Shown in pieces: positions 8,577 to 15,896 of a stretch of 35,871 bases of DNA. Below the pieces are notes generated by a model. The model searched no databases and was not told the DNA's origin. It worked only from the letters and a program-made list of their open reading frames with translations. Source of the DNA: Ferroglobus sp964463865 (GTDB lineage Archaea > Halobacteriota > Archaeoglobi > Archaeoglobales > Archaeoglobaceae); the NCBI GenBank assembly GCA_964463865.1, contig CAYXDX010000007.1:1-35871 (forward strand). Direction: 5' to 3'. The translations under genes were made by a program, and so were the position numbers. Position 1 is the stretch's first letter, and each line of letters opens with the position of its first letter.

Positions 8577-9739
8577 AGGTCGCCGTAATCGGAGCGGGGC
8601 TCGGCGGATTGCTTGCTGCTAACCTCCTCCTTGAAAAAGGGTTCGAAGTGGACGTATACGAGAGACTTCCGTTCGTCGGCGGGAGGTTTACGAGCATAAG
8701 ATACAAGGGATTCGAAGTCAGCACGGGAGCCCTTCACATGATCCCCCACGGTAGCAGAGGGCCACTTGGTCAGCTCCTCAAAGAGTTGAAGGCAGATGTG
8801 GAGATAGTCGACTCCGAGCCAGAGGCAGAAATTCTCTGGAACGGAGAGAGGTATCCCATAAGCAGGAAGACGTTTCCCGTTAAGGACGCTCTGAAGTTTT
8901 ACAAAGAGGTTTTCGTATCGAAGTTCGTGGACAGGAAGTTATCGAGCCTCGTGAACGGTTTCGACGAATTTACGAGAGAATACGTTAAAGCTTTCGTTGG
9001 CTGGAGTCTCAGCGTGTATCCCGAAGACATAAAGTTTTCCAAGTTTTACGAGATCGCCAAGCAGACGCTGAAATTCAGAGGGCCGGGAATTCCGATAGGC
9101 GGCTGCAAAGCGGTGGTGGAAGCTTTAAAGGAGAACGTGGAAAGTCTCGGCGGAAAGATAAACCTGAAGGTAGAAGTTCGAAGGATAAAAAGGAGCGAGC
9201 GAGTTGAAGTTCTTGCAAAAGAGCCGAGAGAATACGATTTCGTCGTTTCGAACGTCGGCCACAAGCTGACGATGGAGCTGATGAACGAGAAATACGCTGA
9301 AGTTCCCGAAGAAAGCAGGGGGATAAAATACACGATAAAGTTGAAAGAGCCGTTCGTGGAACATACTGGCGTGCTGTTCACTCCAGGAAAGAAAATAGCC
9401 GGAATGAACGAGGTTACGAATGCCGATCCTAACCTCGGGGACGGAGTTTTTCTTCAGGCGCACCAGCCGTTTAAGGGCGACGTTAAGCGTGAGATCGAAG
9501 CCGGATTGAGAGATCTCAGGGAGATTCTGAGAGGTTACGAGTTCGAGGTTGTGGCGATCCAGAGCTACAGAGGGGACTGGCCGGTAAACAGAATAAAGGC
9601 TGGAAGCGACATAGGTTTTAAAACCTCGGACGACAGAATCGTCGTCGTCGGCGACGGCGCGAAGGGTAGCGATATAGAAGTGGACGGCATCGCGCTCGGA
9701 GTTTTGGAGGCTGTAGAGGAGCTGGAAAAATGGACGTAG
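8573..9739 (+). CDS. FAD-dependent oxidoreductase, phytoene-dehydrogenase-like
   Basis: A 388-residue flavoprotein with an N-terminal Rossmann dinucleotide motif (VAVIGAGLGGLLAANLL), then VYERLPFVGGRF typical of the phytoene desaturase/amine oxidase (COG1233) superfamily. A C-terminal FAD motif DRIVVVGDGAKGSDIEVDGIALG (~355-377) closes the fold. The substrate cannot be read from the sequence. Archaeal relatives act on isoprenoid chains or remain uncharacterised. It is coupled to a ferredoxin upstream (4-bp overlap) and overlaps the ABC ATPase gene downstream by 10 bp, so all four genes (8412-11045) are likely one operon. Confidence 0.85.
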   Translation: MKVAVIGAGLGGLLAANLLLEKGFEVDVYERLPFVGGRFTSIRYKGFEVSTGALHMIPHGSRGPLGQLLKELKADVEIVDSEPEAEILWNGERYPISRKTFPVKDALKFYKEVFVSKFVDRKLSSLVNGFDEFTREYVKAFVGWSLSVYPEDIKFSKFYEIAKQTLKFRGPGIPIGGCKAVVEALKENVESLGGKINLKVEVRRIKRSERVEVLAKEPREYDFVVSNVGHKLTMELMNEKYAEVPEESRGIKYTIKLKEPFVEHTGVLFTPGKKIAGMNEVTNADPNLGDGVFLQAHQPFKGDVKREIEAGLRDLREILRGYEFEVVAIQSYRGDWPVNRIKAGSDIGFKTSDDRIVVVGDGAKGSDIEVDGIALGVLEAVEELEKWT

Positions 9740-10395
9740 TGTTGAAAGACGTCGTTAAAAAGTTCGGGAAGTTCGAAGCCTTGAGAGGGATCAGTTTTTC
9801 GGTGGACAGAGGCGAGAAGGTCGCGTTGCTCGGACCTAACGGAGCGGGAAAAACGACGACAGTGAAGGTTATAAGCGGGGTGACGAGACCGAACAGCGGA
9901 ATTGTTAGAATTGCCGGAAAGGATCCTTTCAAGAACCACGAGGTGAAAAGGGCGTTCGGGGTAGTTTCACACCACACGTTCCTTTACGAAGAGCTCACCG
10001 CATTCGAAAACCTCGAGTTTTACGCTAAAATTTACGACGCGGATGAAAGCAGAATTGCCGAGCTCTTGAAAGAGTTCGGATTGTACGAGTGGAGGCACGA
10101 ACCCGTGAGAAACTACTCAAGGGGGATGAAGCAAAGGCTCGCGATAGTCAGAGCTTTACTTCATGATCCGAAGATTTTGATCCTCGACGAACCGACTTCC
10201 GGTCTGGACGTTTTCGGAAAGAAAGAACTTTTCGAAGTTCTCGAGAGCTTCGACGGAACGTTGCTCTTTACCACCCACAGCCTCGAAGAAGCTGAAGAGG
10301 TGTGCGACAGGGCCCTGATAATCTCTGGCGGGAAGATAGTGTTCGACGGGAGGGCTGAGAACTTATCCGAGGTGTATCTGGAGGTGCTCAGGTGA
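9730..10395 (+). CDS. ABC transporter ATP-binding protein (CcmA-like)
   Basis: A 221-residue ABC ATPase with Walker A GPNGAGKTTT (~35-44), signature NYSRGMKQR (~130), Walker B ILILDEPTSGLD (~152-163) and H-loop TTHS (~184). The short length and the neighbouring CcmB-type permease suggest a small exporter of the CcmAB heme/cytochrome-c biogenesis type. ATPases of this class are hard to distinguish from drug exporters, so the assignment depends on the partner. It overlaps the upstream flavoprotein by 10 bp and the permease by 4 bp. Confidence 0.9.
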   Translation: MDVVLKDVVKKFGKFEALRGISFSVDRGEKVALLGPNGAGKTTTVKVISGVTRPNSGIVRIAGKDPFKNHEVKRAFGVVSHHTFLYEELTAFENLEFYAKIYDADESRIAELLKEFGLYEWRHEPVRNYSRGMKQRLAIVRALLHDPKILILDEPTSGLDVFGKKELFEVLESFDGTLLFTTHSLEEAEEVCDRALIISGGKIVFDGRAENLSEVYLEVLR

Positions 10396-11045
10396 AAACG
10401 ATTGTAATAGCTCTGAAAGACGTTAAGTCGGAGCTTAGGACGAAAAATTCGATAAACTTCATGATCCTCTTTGCTCTCATTTCTTCGGCAATGTTCAGCG
10501 TCTCCGTGCCTGTAAGCGTTTACGATCAGACCGCCGTTCCCCTGATGTGGATAATATTCCTTTTCGTCGGTATGCTCGGATATTCGAGGGCTTTTCTGAA
10601 AGAAGTGGAAACCGGCACTCTCGACGGGCTTAAGTTGGCTCCGATAAACCCACTCAGCGTGCTTTTTGGCAAAACTCTCTTCAACGTCTTTCTGATGCTC
10701 GTAGTCGAGGCCGTTACCGTTCCGATATTTCTCGCATTGTTCCAGCCGGAGATAAAAAGCTTGACGTTCTTTTTGCTTTCTCTGACCCTCGGCAACGTCG
10801 CTTTCGTCGTCGTTAGCAGCTCTCTCTCTACGCTCGTGATCAAAGCTAAAGCAAGGGAACTCCTGATGCCGATACTACTGTTCCCGGTGATATTCCCCGT
10901 CATCAGCTCGACCCTCTCGGCTCTAACGATGGCGAAAATCGGTAACTTAAGCGAAATAGCTGCTCCGCTGTCGATAATAGCGTCGTTTACGATAGCCATG
11001 ATCGGCGTAGCCTACTTAACTTTCGAACACGCATTCTTCGAGTAA
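10392..11045 (+). CDS. CcmB-like ABC transporter permease
   Basis: A 217-residue membrane protein with six predicted helices (about residues 22-40, 48-65, 98-120, 125-148, 158-178 and 190-210). The loop KEVETGTLDGLKLAPINPLSVLFGK is the hallmark coupling segment of CcmB permeases, which act with CcmA in cytochrome-c maturation. The start is GTG overlapping the ATPase stop (GTGA). CcmC and CcmE are not adjacent, so heme handling is inferred only. Its 3' end overlaps the convergent epimerase gene by 30 bp. Confidence 0.85.
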   Translation: MKTIVIALKDVKSELRTKNSINFMILFALISSAMFSVSVPVSVYDQTAVPLMWIIFLFVGMLGYSRAFLKEVETGTLDGLKLAPINPLSVLFGKTLFNVFLMLVVEAVTVPIFLALFQPEIKSLTFFLLSLTLGNVAFVVVSSSLSTLVIKAKARELLMPILLFPVIFPVISSTLSALTMAKIGNLSEIAAPLSIIASFTIAMIGVAYLTFEHAFFE

Positions 11046-11939
11046 GTCTCTCGTCGCGAGCCTTACTGCCATCTCGCTGTTGAACTTTGGCTTCCACCCG
11101 AGCTTTTTTATTCTCTCTATGGACAGAAGCATCAGCGGGACGTCTCCCTTCCACCCCCTTTTTCCACCAGTGAACTTGAATTCCGGACTCAATCCCATCT
11201 CCTCGCAGACTATTTCTGCTATCCTCCTCACGCTGACCCAGTCCTCGTTTCCGAGGTTGAATATGTTGATCTGCTCGTCCGCCTTCAGTCCGTGGATTAT
11301 ACCCTCGACGCAGTCCGAGATGTAAATGTAGGACTTCGTCTGGTTTCCGTCTCCGAGTATTTCCAGTTCGTTCGGATTTCTTTTCAGCTTCATGATGAAG
11401 TCGTATATGACTCCGTGCGTGCTCCTCTTTCCGACGACGTTGGCGAATCTGTAAATCCACGCCTGCATGTCGAAAGTGTGGCAATACGAGGAAATCAGCG
11501 CCTCGCAGCCGAGCTTCGTCGCTCCGTAAATGGATATTGGAATGGTTCTGTAGTCTTCGGGTGTCGGAAAGACTTCAGCTTCTCCGTATACAGTAGATGT
11601 TGACGTGAACACTATCCTCTTAACTCCGACCTTCCTCATCTCCTCGAGGAGCACGTAGGTCGCCAGGAGGTTGTTTTCGTAGATCGTATTCGGATCCTTT
11701 TCTCCCACCCTTACTTCTGGATTCGCAGCTACGTGCCATACTTCGTCCACACCTTTCAGAGCCTCTCTGACCACTTTCGGATCTCTCAGATCGCCCTTTA
11801 CGAACTCCGCATCTTTGTTAACGAACTCGATCTTGCCGGAGGAAAGGTTATCGATTATTCTGACTTTTTCTCCCATCTCGATGAGTTTATCGGCCAAATG
11901 ACTGCCTATGAACCCCGCACCTCCCGTAAGAAGAATCAT
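11016..11939 (-). CDS. NAD-dependent sugar-nucleotide epimerase (GalE/WbpP-like extended SDR)
   Basis: A 307-residue extended short-chain dehydrogenase/reductase. The NAD motif TGGAGFIGSHL is at the N-terminus, the catalytic region shows FTSTSTVYGEA and YGATKLGCE (YxxxK, near residue 145), and SYIYISDCVEG is the substrate-binding segment. It probably interconverts UDP-hexoses (for example UDP-glucose/UDP-galactose) for glycan or glycoprotein synthesis. The exact substrate is undetermined. ATG 11939 is ~25 bp from the TATATATA element at 11958-11966, which also serves the divergent LSm gene, so a leaderless transcript is likely. The 3' end overlaps the ccmB-like gene by 30 bp tail to tail. Confidence 0.88.
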   Translation of the reverse strand: MILLTGGAGFIGSHLADKLIEMGEKVRIIDNLSSGKIEFVNKDAEFVKGDLRDPKVVREALKGVDEVWHVAANPEVRVGEKDPNTIYENNLLATYVLLEEMRKVGVKRIVFTSTSTVYGEAEVFPTPEDYRTIPISIYGATKLGCEALISSYCHTFDMQAWIYRFANVVGKRSTHGVIYDFIMKLKRNPNELEILGDGNQTKSYIYISDCVEGIIHGLKADEQINIFNLGNEDWVSVRRIAEIVCEEMGLSPEFKFTGGKRGWKGDVPLMLLSIERIKKLGWKPKFNSEMAVRLATRDLLEECVFES

Positions 11940-11956
11940 GAAAAAACTTCGAGTAA

Positions 11957-11967
11957 GTTATATATAC
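11957..11967. promoter_or_regulatory. Shared symmetrical TATA box between epimerase (-) and LSm (+) genes
   Basis: TTATATATAC is the only strong TATA match in the intergenic space. On the minus strand it is ~25 bp from ATG 11939, and on the plus strand it would start transcription near 11988 and give the LSm mRNA a ~25-nt leader that carries its Shine-Dalgarno. Confidence 0.6.
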
Positions 11968-12012
11968 TGTTTTCTCCCAATATCATTTTGCTATCTGCGG
12001 AGGTGAAAGCGA

Positions 12013-12237
12013 ATGCTACCGGCTCAGATGGTCAAGTCCATGATCGGAAAGATCGTCAGGGTGGAGATGAAGGGCGAGGAGAACAGCTTGGTCGGAAAAC
12101 TCGAGAGTGTCGACGACTACATGAACCTGCACCTGTCGAACGCTTACGAATACAAGGACGGGCAGAAGGTGAGAGTTCTCGGGGATATAGTCCTCAGAGG
12201 AAACAACATAGTTCTGATACAGCCGTTCGAGGAGTAG
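12013..12237 (+). CDS. LSm (Sm-like archaeal) RNA-binding protein, Sm2 type
   Basis: The 74-residue protein is a single Sm fold: Sm1 motif (VGKLESVDDYMNLHL) and Sm2 motif (VLRGNNIVLIQP). It closely resembles A. fulgidus Sm2 as I remember that sequence (MVKSMVGKI..., VEMKGEENQLVGKLE). Archaeal LSm proteins form hexameric or heptameric rings that bind U-rich RNA, and A. fulgidus Sm proteins were reported to associate with RNase P RNA. A near-perfect Shine-Dalgarno GGAGGTGA (11999-12006) sits 6 bp before the ATG. The next gene follows after 11 bp, and rnpB is ~410 bp downstream. Confidence 0.93.
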   Translation: MLPAQMVKSMIGKIVRVEMKGEENSLVGKLESVDDYMNLHLSNAYEYKDGQKVRVLGDIVLRGNNIVLIQPFEE

Positions 12238-12248
12238 AGGAATAGACG

Positions 12249-12614
12249 ATGATGGATACGAGGGAGGAAATACTGAAGCTGCTGGAAAAGAAGGGCGAAA
12301 TTCTCCAGAAGGATCTGTGGAAGGAACTGAACATAGACAGCAGCAAGTGTTCGAGGATTCTCAGAAAGCTCGAAAAAGAGGGACTGATAAAGAGGATCGA
12401 GGTAGTCGTCGACGGCGTGAAGACGTTCAAAATAGTTCCAGCAGACGCCGAGGTCGAGGAGGCGAAGGAGGAGCCGAGCCTCATAGAGCTGATGGAAAAG
12501 GTCGAACTGATAACCGGATTGCCGCCCTGTTTTGGTTGTCTGCAGTTGGAGTGCGAAGCCAAGGAGTGTATAAAACTCGAAATCTGGTGTTTGAGAAGGT
12601 CGATGACCGGATAA
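12249..12614 (+). CDS. Winged-helix protein with Cys-rich C-terminal tail
   Basis: A 121-residue protein. Residues ~3-70 form a MarR/Lrp-like winged helix (EILKLLEKKGEILQKDLWKE, recognition helix SKCSRILRKLEKEGLIKR). The C-terminal third contains five cysteines as CFGCLQLEC...EC...WC, a spacing that could bind an Fe-S cluster or zinc. It is probably a DNA- or RNA-binding regulator that senses redox or metal, which is inference. It lies 11 bp after the LSm gene in the same direction and 34 bp before rnpB, whose TATA box overlaps the end of this gene. ATG 12249 and 12252 are both possible. Confidence 0.75.
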   Translation: MMDTREEILKLLEKKGEILQKDLWKELNIDSSKCSRILRKLEKEGLIKRIEVVVDGVKTFKIVPADAEVEEAKEEPSLIELMEKVELITGLPPCFGCLQLECEAKECIKLEIWCLRRSMTG

Positions 12615-12623
12615 TTTTAAATA
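12614..12623 (+). promoter_or_regulatory. TATA box of RNase P RNA gene
   Basis: TTTTAAATAG overlaps the stop of the winged-helix gene and lies ~30 bp before the first paired nucleotide of the P1 helix at 12649, a normal distance for a TATA box to the start of a structural RNA. Confidence 0.6.
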
Positions 12624-12648
12624 GCTGTCAACTCATAATATACTTTCC

Positions 12649-12904
12649 GGGGGAGAGGTGGGGGGCGGCTGCCCGGGAGGAGGAAAGTCCCCCCACCGTT
12701 AAAAAGGCGGAGCGCCGCAAGGCGCTGTGCCGAGAGGCACGGCTCCGGCACAGAAACGACACCCGCCTGGGGAAAAGCGAGGAGGCCGAGAGGCTGAGAT
12801 CACTCAGGCGGGATGAAACGTGCCGTCCCCGCCGGTGCAAGGCGTTTGGCCGCTGAGACGAATGCCGCCTGAAACAGAAGGGGGCTTACCACCACCTCTC
12901 CCCC
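12649..12904 (+). ncRNA. rnpB: RNase P RNA (archaeal type A)
   Basis: The catalytic RNA of RNase P removes tRNA 5' leaders. The terminal P1 helix is seen as GGGGGAGAGGTGG at 12649 pairing with CCACCTCTCCCCC ending at 12904. Conserved regions are in order: GAGGAAAGTCC (12680-12690, CR-I), CACAGAAACGA (~12749, CR-II/III), the CTGAGACGAATGCCGCC block (~12853, CR-IV) and ACAGAAGGGGGCTTAC (~12874-12889, CR-V). Length ~256 nt is slightly short of the usual ~300 nt for type A archaeal RNAs. It is GC-rich relative to neighbours, as expected of a hyperthermophile structural RNA. The open frames across it are spurious. Confidence 0.95.
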
Positions 12905-12946
12905 ATTATCAAAAATGATAAATACGAACGATTGCGACTTATTTAT

Positions 12947-13660
12947 ATGCAGGAAGTGAAAGAAAAGAAATTTTTCGAAAGGTTCGACAGGGATTTTCTC
13001 AGATCCATAGGGATGTTTCAGAAGCCGAGACGACCGAGAGTCGACGTTAGCGAAGAGGAGCTTCTCGAAGACCTAAACAGATACGTGGACTTCGCTTTGA
13101 AGCTCGGTTGCGAAGACGCCAGGATAATTCCGGCGACGATGGTCAGAGTGGACGAAAGGCTGAGGCTGAAGTGCAGAATTTCCATGTGCCACCACTACAA
13201 CAACTGCGCGAACTGTCCTCCGCACAGTCCGACGGTCGAGGAGATGAGGAAAATCATACCCATGTATCGATACGCCATCGTGATAAAGAGGGATGTCGAT
13301 CCGAAGGATGACTTCATAGACCCGAAGGAGGAGATAGACATAGCGAGACACTACCGGAAGAACATGGAAATTGTCGGACTTCTTGAGGCTCAGGCGTTCA
13401 GCGACGGGTATTACTTCGCCATGGGTTTCGCTGGTGGCTCCTGCCAGCACGCGCTGTGCATGATGCAGGAGTGCAACGTGCTCAAAGGGAAAAGGTGCAG
13501 GTTCGTCCTCAAGTCCCGTCCGGCCATGGAGGCGGTGGGGATAGACGTGATGCACCTCGCGAGCAAACTCGGTTGGGAGGTGTATCCCGTTAGAGCTCGC
13601 CCGATACCGCCAGAGGAGTTCCCGTGTGCGAAGACGTTCGGAATCGTTTTCGTTCATTAA
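12947..13660 (+). CDS. DUF2284 predicted metal-binding protein
   Basis: A 237-residue protein of the DUF2284 (COG5423) family, rich in ordered cysteines: LKCRISMCHHYNNCANCPPHSP (~residues 77-98) and GGSCQHALCMMQECNVLKGKRC (~160-181), which probably bind an Fe-S cluster or metal. The family occurs in strict anaerobes and has no established reaction. A TTG upstream at 12932 is possible, but the TATA-like AATGATAAATAC (~12914-12925) is ~26 bp before ATG 12947, supporting leaderless initiation there. It follows rnpB by 42 bp with its own promoter. Confidence 0.82.
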   Translation: MQEVKEKKFFERFDRDFLRSIGMFQKPRRPRVDVSEEELLEDLNRYVDFALKLGCEDARIIPATMVRVDERLRLKCRISMCHHYNNCANCPPHSPTVEEMRKIIPMYRYAIVIKRDVDPKDDFIDPKEEIDIARHYRKNMEIVGLLEAQAFSDGYYFAMGFAGGSCQHALCMMQECNVLKGKRCRFVLKSRPAMEAVGIDVMHLASKLGWEVYPVRARPIPPEEFPCAKTFGIVFVH

Positions 13661-13692
13661 AGTTTTTTAAACTCTCGCTCCATAAATTTTAA

Positions 13693-13751
13693 CGCCGATG
13701 AAGAAACGAGGGCGAGCTGAGGGGTGATGAATCCACCCGTTTCTGAGGCAC
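13693..13751 (+). ncRNA. C/D-box sRNA (2'-O-methylation guide)
   Basis: A second guide RNA with the same geometry as the one at 2.1 kb: box C ATGAAGA (13698-13704, one mismatch to RTGATGA), a 12-nt guide (13705-13716), box D' CTGA (13717-13720), 3 nt, box C' GTGATGA (13724-13730), a 12-nt guide (13731-13742) and box D CTGA (13743-13746). A TATA-like TTTTTTAAAC (~13663-13672) fits a start near 13693. Guides are AACGAGGGCGAG and ATCCACCCGTTT, and targets were not identified. The transcription unit sits in a 127-bp gap between two coding genes. The ends are approximate. Confidence 0.82.
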
Positions 13752-13787
13752 GAAATTATTTATAAGCAGACTCTCAACTTCAACCCC

Positions 13788-14912
13788 ATGGAACCAGAAA
13801 AGCTGTTGATGATTCCAGGACCGGTTCAGCTCCACGAGAGGGTCGTTAAAGCTCTCGGCAGCCAGATGATACCTCACCGAGGTAAAGAATTCGAAGAAGT
13901 GTTTGAATACTGTAGGGAAGCTTTAAAGCCGCTTTTCGGGACGAAAGGTGACGTCGTCATAATAAGCGGAAGCGGAACCGCTGGGATGGAAGCTGCCATA
14001 GCGAGTTTTTCGAAAGTTAAGAAGATTACCTGTATTAGTAACGGAAAGTTCGGAGAAAGGTTCGCGGAGATAGCCGTTAGATATACTGAGGTCGATCACG
14101 TAAAGTTTGAGTGGGGCAAGTCGATAGATCTTGAGGCCGTGGAGAAGTCTCTTGAAAACGGGAGCGAAGCTGTCGCCTTCGTTCACAACGAAACGTCCAC
14201 TGGAATACTCAATCCGGCTAAAGAAATTTGCTCGCTCGCCAAAAAATATGATGCTCTCGTGATAATGGACGGAATAACCAGCGTTGGCGGTGACGAGGTA
14301 AAGATGGACGAGTGGGGAGTCGACGTTTGCGTCGTGGGATCTCAGAAGTGTCTCGGCGCTCCGCCGGGGCTTGCGGCTGTGGCTATAAGCGAAAGAGCCT
14401 GGGAGTTCTACAACGAAAGGTGCCCGTATTACCTTGATCTTAGAGCTTACGTAAAGAAGGCCGAGAAGAATCAGACCCCCTACACCCCGGCAGTTCCGCT
14501 GTTCTTGGCTTTGAAAGAGGCTCTGAAAATAATCGAAGAGGAGGGGCTCGAGAGGAGAATAGAGAGGCACAGAACTTTAGCGAAGGCCGTTAGGGAGTGG
14601 GCGATCGAGTCCGGTCTCGAACTGTTTCCGGAACTCAACGAATACTCGCAGTATTCCAACACCGTAACGGCGATAAAGATGCCTAAGGGGGTAACGGACA
14701 GCGAGCTGAGGGGAACTTTAAGGAGGGAGTTCGGGATCGCTATTTCTGGCGGTCAGGAGCACCTGAAGGGGAAGATTTTCAGAATCGGAAACATGGGGAA
14801 CGTTGGCAAGAGAGAGATACTTTCGACCCTCGCAGCGGTCGAATACGTGTTGTTAAAGAAAGGGGTAAATATAAAACCCGCGGTCCACAAAATCTATGAG
14901 GTGCTCGGATGA
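13788..14912 (+). CDS. Class V aminotransferase (alanine-glyoxylate / serine-pyruvate type)
   Basis: A 374-residue PLP enzyme of fold type I, class V. N-terminal MIPGPVQLHERV and HRGKEFEEV match the alanine-glyoxylate/serine-pyruvate aminotransferase family. SGSGTAGMEAA supplies the phosphate-binding residues, IMDGITSVGG holds the pyridine-ring Asp, and GSQKCLGAPPG holds the Schiff-base Lys187. Substrates may be alanine, serine, glyoxylate or pyruvate. With serB in the same window, a role in serine/glycine metabolism is plausible but not shown. A TATA element TTATTTATAAG (~13757-13767) lies ~26 bp upstream, so the transcript is probably leaderless. It overlaps ribC by 4 bp. Confidence 0.88.
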   Translation: MEPEKLLMIPGPVQLHERVVKALGSQMIPHRGKEFEEVFEYCREALKPLFGTKGDVVIISGSGTAGMEAAIASFSKVKKITCISNGKFGERFAEIAVRYTEVDHVKFEWGKSIDLEAVEKSLENGSEAVAFVHNETSTGILNPAKEICSLAKKYDALVIMDGITSVGGDEVKMDEWGVDVCVVGSQKCLGAPPGLAAVAISERAWEFYNERCPYYLDLRAYVKKAEKNQTPYTPAVPLFLALKEALKIIEEEGLERRIERHRTLAKAVREWAIESGLELFPELNEYSQYSNTVTAIKMPKGVTDSELRGTLRREFGIAISGGQEHLKGKIFRIGNMGNVGKREILSTLAAVEYVLLKKGVNIKPAVHKIYEVLG

Positions 14913-15367
14913 TCGTGGGAATAGCTGACACCACTTTTTCGAGAATAGACATGGGGAAGATCGCGATCGACGAATTGAAAAGGTATTCTTCTCTAAGGTA
15001 CATCCGCTACACGGTTCCCGGAATAAAAGATTTACCGGCCGCAGCCAAAATCCTCTTCGACAGGGGTTGCAGCATAGTCATAACCCTTGGCTGGGTGGGG
15101 AAAACCGAGAAAGACAAGTTGAGCTACCTGGCGATGTCGATAGGTAAGATGCTCGTCGAAATTTCGGTGGGAAGGCACGTTATCGACGTGACGATTCACG
15201 AGGACGAGGCGGAGGATGAAAAGGAACTGTATAGAATCGCGGAAAACAGAGTGAGAGAGCATGTGAGAAATGCCGTCGATCTGCTGCTCAATCCTAAGAA
15301 GCTGCAGAGGTTAGCTGGAACGGGGCAAAGGCAGGGATACGAAGACGTTGGACCAATTTTCTTCTGA
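14909..15367 (+). CDS. ribC: Archaeal riboflavin synthase
   Basis: The 152-residue protein belongs to the archaeal riboflavin synthase family (related to lumazine synthase, unlike bacterial RibE). This enzyme dismutates 6,7-dimethyl-8-ribityllumazine to riboflavin. Family signatures visible are ADTTFSRIDMG at the N-terminus, YTVPGIKDLPAAAKILF, and VITLGWVGK. The C-terminal tail (GQRQGYEDVGPIFF) is also typical. Length matches the family. The ATG overlaps the aminotransferase stop by 4 bp (ATGA), suggesting co-translation despite no obvious pathway link. Confidence 0.93.
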   Translation: MIVGIADTTFSRIDMGKIAIDELKRYSSLRYIRYTVPGIKDLPAAAKILFDRGCSIVITLGWVGKTEKDKLSYLAMSIGKMLVEISVGRHVIDVTIHEDEAEDEKELYRIAENRVREHVRNAVDLLLNPKKLQRLAGTGQRQGYEDVGPIFF

Positions 15368-15407
15368 GAGAAAATTTTTTGTATTCTTCGCACCATCGTG
15401 AGATTGC

Positions 15408-15896
15408 ATGGAAAAAACCGAGGAGATTCTTAAGCTTCTTGAAGAGAACGCGAGGGTTTCCGTGAAGGAGATAGCAGAGATTCTCGGCGTGAGCGAAGAA
15501 GAGGTAGAGGAGACTATAAAAAAGCTCGAAGGAGACAAAATTATTCTGAAGTACAAGACGATCGTGGACTGGGAAAAGCTCGGCGTCGAGGAAGTTTACG
15601 CGATAATCGACGTCAGAGTGAACCTCACGAGAGAGAAAGGATACGACGACATAGCCAAGAGAATAGCGAAGTTTCCGGAAGTCCACGCGGTTAGACTCGT
15701 CAGCGGAGAATACGACTTTCAGGTCGTCGTAAAGGGTAAGTCTCTCAAGGACATAGCTTTCTTCGTCGCCGAAAAAATATCCACGATACCGGAGGTCAGA
15801 GACACCGTAACGCACTTCGTCTTGAGGACCTATAAGGAGGAGGGCGTTCTTCTCTTCGAAGACGAGGAGGATAGGAGGCTCGCGATTGTCCCGTAG
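15408..15896 (+). CDS. Lrp/AsnC family transcriptional regulator
   Basis: A 162-residue protein with an N-terminal helix-turn-helix (EEILKLLEENARVSVKEIAEILGVSEEEVEETIKKLE shape, residues ~3-45) and a C-terminal RAM ligand-binding domain (~65-150, with VSGEYDFQVVVKG and HFVLRTYKEEG). It is likely to bind an amino acid and regulate the aminotransferase gene that starts inside its 3' end, an arrangement common in Archaea. The aminotransferase TTG overlaps this gene by 11 bp. The start ATG is the first in the frame. Confidence 0.92.
   Translation: MEKTEEILKLLEENARVSVKEIAEILGVSEEEVEETIKKLEGDKIILKYKTIVDWEKLGVEEVYAIIDVRVNLTREKGYDDIAKRIAKFPEVHAVRLVSGEYDFQVVVKGKSLKDIAFFVAEKISTIPEVRDTVTHFVLRTYKEEGVLLFEDEEDRRLAIVP

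Noticed and set aside
12317..12856. 179-codon open frame on the + strand
   Set aside because: It is out of frame with the winged-helix gene and reads through RNase P RNA; composition is not protein-like.
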